Shown one piece after another: positions 62,548-64,000 of a DNA stretch of 64,000 bases. Within the stretch, counting starts at the first letter, position 1. The number at the start of each line of letters is the position of its first letter. Where the stretch lies: NCBI GenBank assembly GCA_934757855.1, contig CAKVLR010000002.1, positions 124,001-188,000 on the forward strand, in the 5' to 3' direction. The notes under the pieces were generated by a model, which saw only the letters and a program-made list of their open reading frames with translations, made no database searches and was not told the DNA's origin. The stretch comes from an uncultured Clostridia bacterium. Lineage in GTDB: Bacteria > Bacillota > Clostridia > Christensenellales > UBA1242. Made by a program: the position numbers and the translations under genes.

Positions 62548-64000
62548 CTATATTCTCCCCCGCGATTAAACTTTCACCAGTCATTTCCGCTGGCTTGTAA
62601 ATCTCCATTAATTGTAGCACAGTTGGTGCGAAAGAGTCAAGAGCAAATTTGCCTTGTTTCAATTTTCTTGTCTTGTCGGTCAAAATAAATGGCACTGGAT
62701 TTGTAGTGTGAGTCGTGCTTGTACCGTTTGAGGTGCGCATATCTTCGATATTTCCGTGGTCGGCTGTAATTATACAAGTATAACCCGCTTTTAGTGCGGA
62801 AGTAACCGTTTTTTCCAAAGCACTGTCTAGTGCCTCCAACGCTTGCACGCTTGCCTCAAAATTGCCCGTATGTCCTACCATATCGCCGTTACTAAAATTA
62901 ATTAACACAAAATCATACGACTTTTTACTTATTTCTTCACTGGCAATATTTGCTATTTCTGGCGCACGCATTACTGGGAAATCTGCAAAATTATCTACAA
63001 ATTTGCTCTCTACCATTATGCGCTTTTCACCTTTGTAAGGCTTTTCTACCCCGCCGTTAAAGTAGTAGGTCACATGGGCGTATTTGGTAGTTTCGGCGAG
63101 TTTAAGTTGCTTGCACCCAACTCTAGACAATCTCTCCGATAGTGTATTTACAGGCACATCGGGACCAAATATGTATGGCAAATTCGTTTGCGCTTCATCG
63201 TACATACACATTGCGGTTGCCTTGATTTTTGGCAAAAATTTACGCTGAAAGCAAACAAAATTTTTACTAGCAAACGCGCTACTGATTTGGCGCATACGGT
63301 CTGGTCGGAAATTAAAAAATAAAATTTCATCGCCATCTTTCATACCTTCGTACCCACCAACCACAAAAGGAGGCATAAACTCATCGCTCACATTTCTAGC
63401 GTAAGTTTTCTTAAAGGCATCGTAAATTCCATTTACACGCGTCCCCACGCCCGCTGTAATTAGGTCAAAAGCCACTTGCGTACGGTTCCAACGCTCCTCT
63501 CTATCCATTGCATAAAATCTACCTACAATAGTCGCAATCTCGCCTACACCAAGTTTACTCAACTCGACTTCAATTTCTTGCACAAAATGCTGTCCGCTCG
63601 TTGGGCTTGTATCCCTGCCGTCCGTAAAGCAATGCACTTTTATATCCTTAACCCCGCGTGCAACCGCTTGTCGAAGCAAATACTTGAGGTGTTCGATACT
63701 ACTATGTACTCCGCCATTTGACACTAACCCCGCAAGGTGCAAGGTTTTTTTGTTTGTCACTGCTCGGTCAAAAACAGCATCAAGCACTGGATTTTTGTCT
63801 AGGCTTTTGTCTTTAATCGCGTTGTTTATGCGCATAAAATCTTGATAAACTACTCGACCTGCGCCCAAATTGATATGGCCAACCTCACTATTGCCCATTT
63901 GTCCTTTTGGCAAGCCTACATACTGTTCACTAGCAAAAATAGTGGTATGCGGATATTCTTTTAAAAGGGCATTGTAAAATGGCATTTTGGCAACTTGCAT
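62540..64000 (-). CDS. gpmI: 2,3-bisphosphoglycerate-independent phosphoglycerate mutase, 5' end beyond the right edge
   Basis: This manganese enzyme interconverts 3- and 2-phosphoglycerate in glycolysis. The visible 486 codons have VGLPKGQMGNSEVGHINLGAGRVVYQD with the phosphoserine Ser, DGRDTSPTSG, YAMDREERWNR, FFNFRPDRMRQ, NFSNGDMVGHTGNFEASVQAL and TADHGN. The Met at the window edge is internal, because about 20-25 N-terminal residues with the first metal motif are missing. A small membrane-protein gene overlaps its end. Confidence 0.96.
   Translation of the reverse strand: MQVAKMPFYNALLKEYPHTTIFASEQYVGLPKGQMGNSEVGHINLGAGRVVYQDFMRINNAIKDKSLDKNPVLDAVFDRAVTNKKTLHLAGLVSNGGVHSSIEHLKYLLRQAVARGVKDIKVHCFTDGRDTSPTSGQHFVQEIEVELSKLGVGEIATIVGRFYAMDREERWNRTQVAFDLITAGVGTRVNGIYDAFKKTYARNVSDEFMPPFVVGGYEGMKDGDEILFFNFRPDRMRQISSAFASKNFVCFQRKFLPKIKATAMCMYDEAQTNLPYIFGPDVPVNTLSERLSRVGCKQLKLAETTKYAHVTYYFNGGVEKPYKGEKRIMVESKFVDNFADFPVMRAPEIANIASEEISKKSYDFVLINFSNGDMVGHTGNFEASVQALEALDSALEKTVTSALKAGYTCIITADHGNIEDMRTSNGTSTTHTTNPVPFILTDKTRKLKQGKFALDSFAPTVLQLMEIYKPAEMTGESLIAGENIDA

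Noticed and set aside
62540..64000. ATG at the window edge as the gpmI start
   Set aside because: Family members have about 20-25 more residues including the first metal motif, so the true start lies outside.

Overview
The window is a gene-dense, AT-rich chromosomal segment of an anaerobic, endospore-forming Firmicute. An uncultured gut-type member of the Clostridia fits best, but the sequence alone does not fix the genus. The evidence is spoIIAA-spoIIAB-sigF, spoIIR, sleB, ypeB and a SipL-like spore protein (sporulation), an oxygen-sensitive class III ribonucleotide reductase with its activase (anaerobic life), Firmicute-type L27 with the Prp protease, and long-form HPF. No phage, insertion sequence, CRISPR array, rRNA or tRNA was recognised; the only non-coding RNA gene recognised is tmRNA. 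Both edges cut genes: a gyrase/topoisomerase IV A subunit on the left and gpmI on the right.

Layout. 1-6.5 kb: topoisomerase A and B subunits, murG, a dCMP deaminase, an HTH-only regulator and ddl. 6.6-14.2 kb: murF with a membrane domain, an alpha/beta hydrolase, a tsaB-rimI fusion, tsaE and rsfS from one promoter, then nth-obg-yhbY from another. 14.4-20.8 kb: the sigF operon, a subtilase, two unrecognised proteins, a degenerate ABC ATPase coupled to a PucR-type HTH protein, and a serine-palmitoyltransferase-like enzyme. 20.9-25.4 kb: a pyrophosphatase-like protein, hpf and the rpmG-secE-nusG-rplK-rplA translation/secretion block, with a striking folded element between nusG and rplK. 25.6-33.3 kb: an SCP2-like protein with an iron alcohol dehydrogenase, fba, a glycosyltransferase-like membrane protein with a histone-H1-like tail, gap, a TM2 protein, mnmA and a HAD phosphatase. 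33.4-40.8 kb: ypeB-sleB-spoIIR, a SipL-like protein, veg, tkt and a shikimate-kinase-like protein without a P-loop. 40.9-48.0 kb: nrdD-nrdG under two NrdR boxes, a ComEC-like metallo-beta-lactamase overlapping a patatin, and a membrane-anchored coiled-coil protein. 48.1-54.4 kb: secG-rnr-smpB-ssrA, murA-ftsQ and a NYN nuclease. 54.5-64 kb: a DNA glycosylase, an inositol-phosphatase-like enzyme, a CYTH protein, rplU-prp-rpmA, an InlB-repeat surface protein divergent from a small XRE regulator with two operator palindromes, a GNAT-like acyltransferase and gpmI.

How the genes work together. Peptidoglycan precursor synthesis (murA, murG, murF, ddl) and division (ftsQ) are spread over several operons. 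Sporulation genes form two clusters that match forespore control: the SpoIIAA/SpoIIAB/SigF switch, and spoIIR-sleB-ypeB. Glycolysis and pentose-phosphate genes (fba, gap, gpmI, tkt) are scattered. Ribosome rescue and mRNA decay genes (smpB, ssrA, rnr) are adjacent.

The observations most worth following are: (i) a 152-bp element between nusG and rplK that can fold as a cloverleaf with an extra loop interaction, or may be a small mobile element; (ii) a dispersed 12-bp tandem repeat (core GCATAGTAC) that forms terminator-like hairpins at two gene ends and has also entered a coding sequence in frame; (iii) a serine-palmitoyltransferase-like enzyme and a large GNAT acyltransferase that could be parts of a sphingolipid pathway; (iv) a membrane glycosyltransferase fused to an AT-hook/H1-like tail. 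Start sites were chosen by Shine-Dalgarno spacing, and promoter and terminator calls were made by eye. No database search was run.
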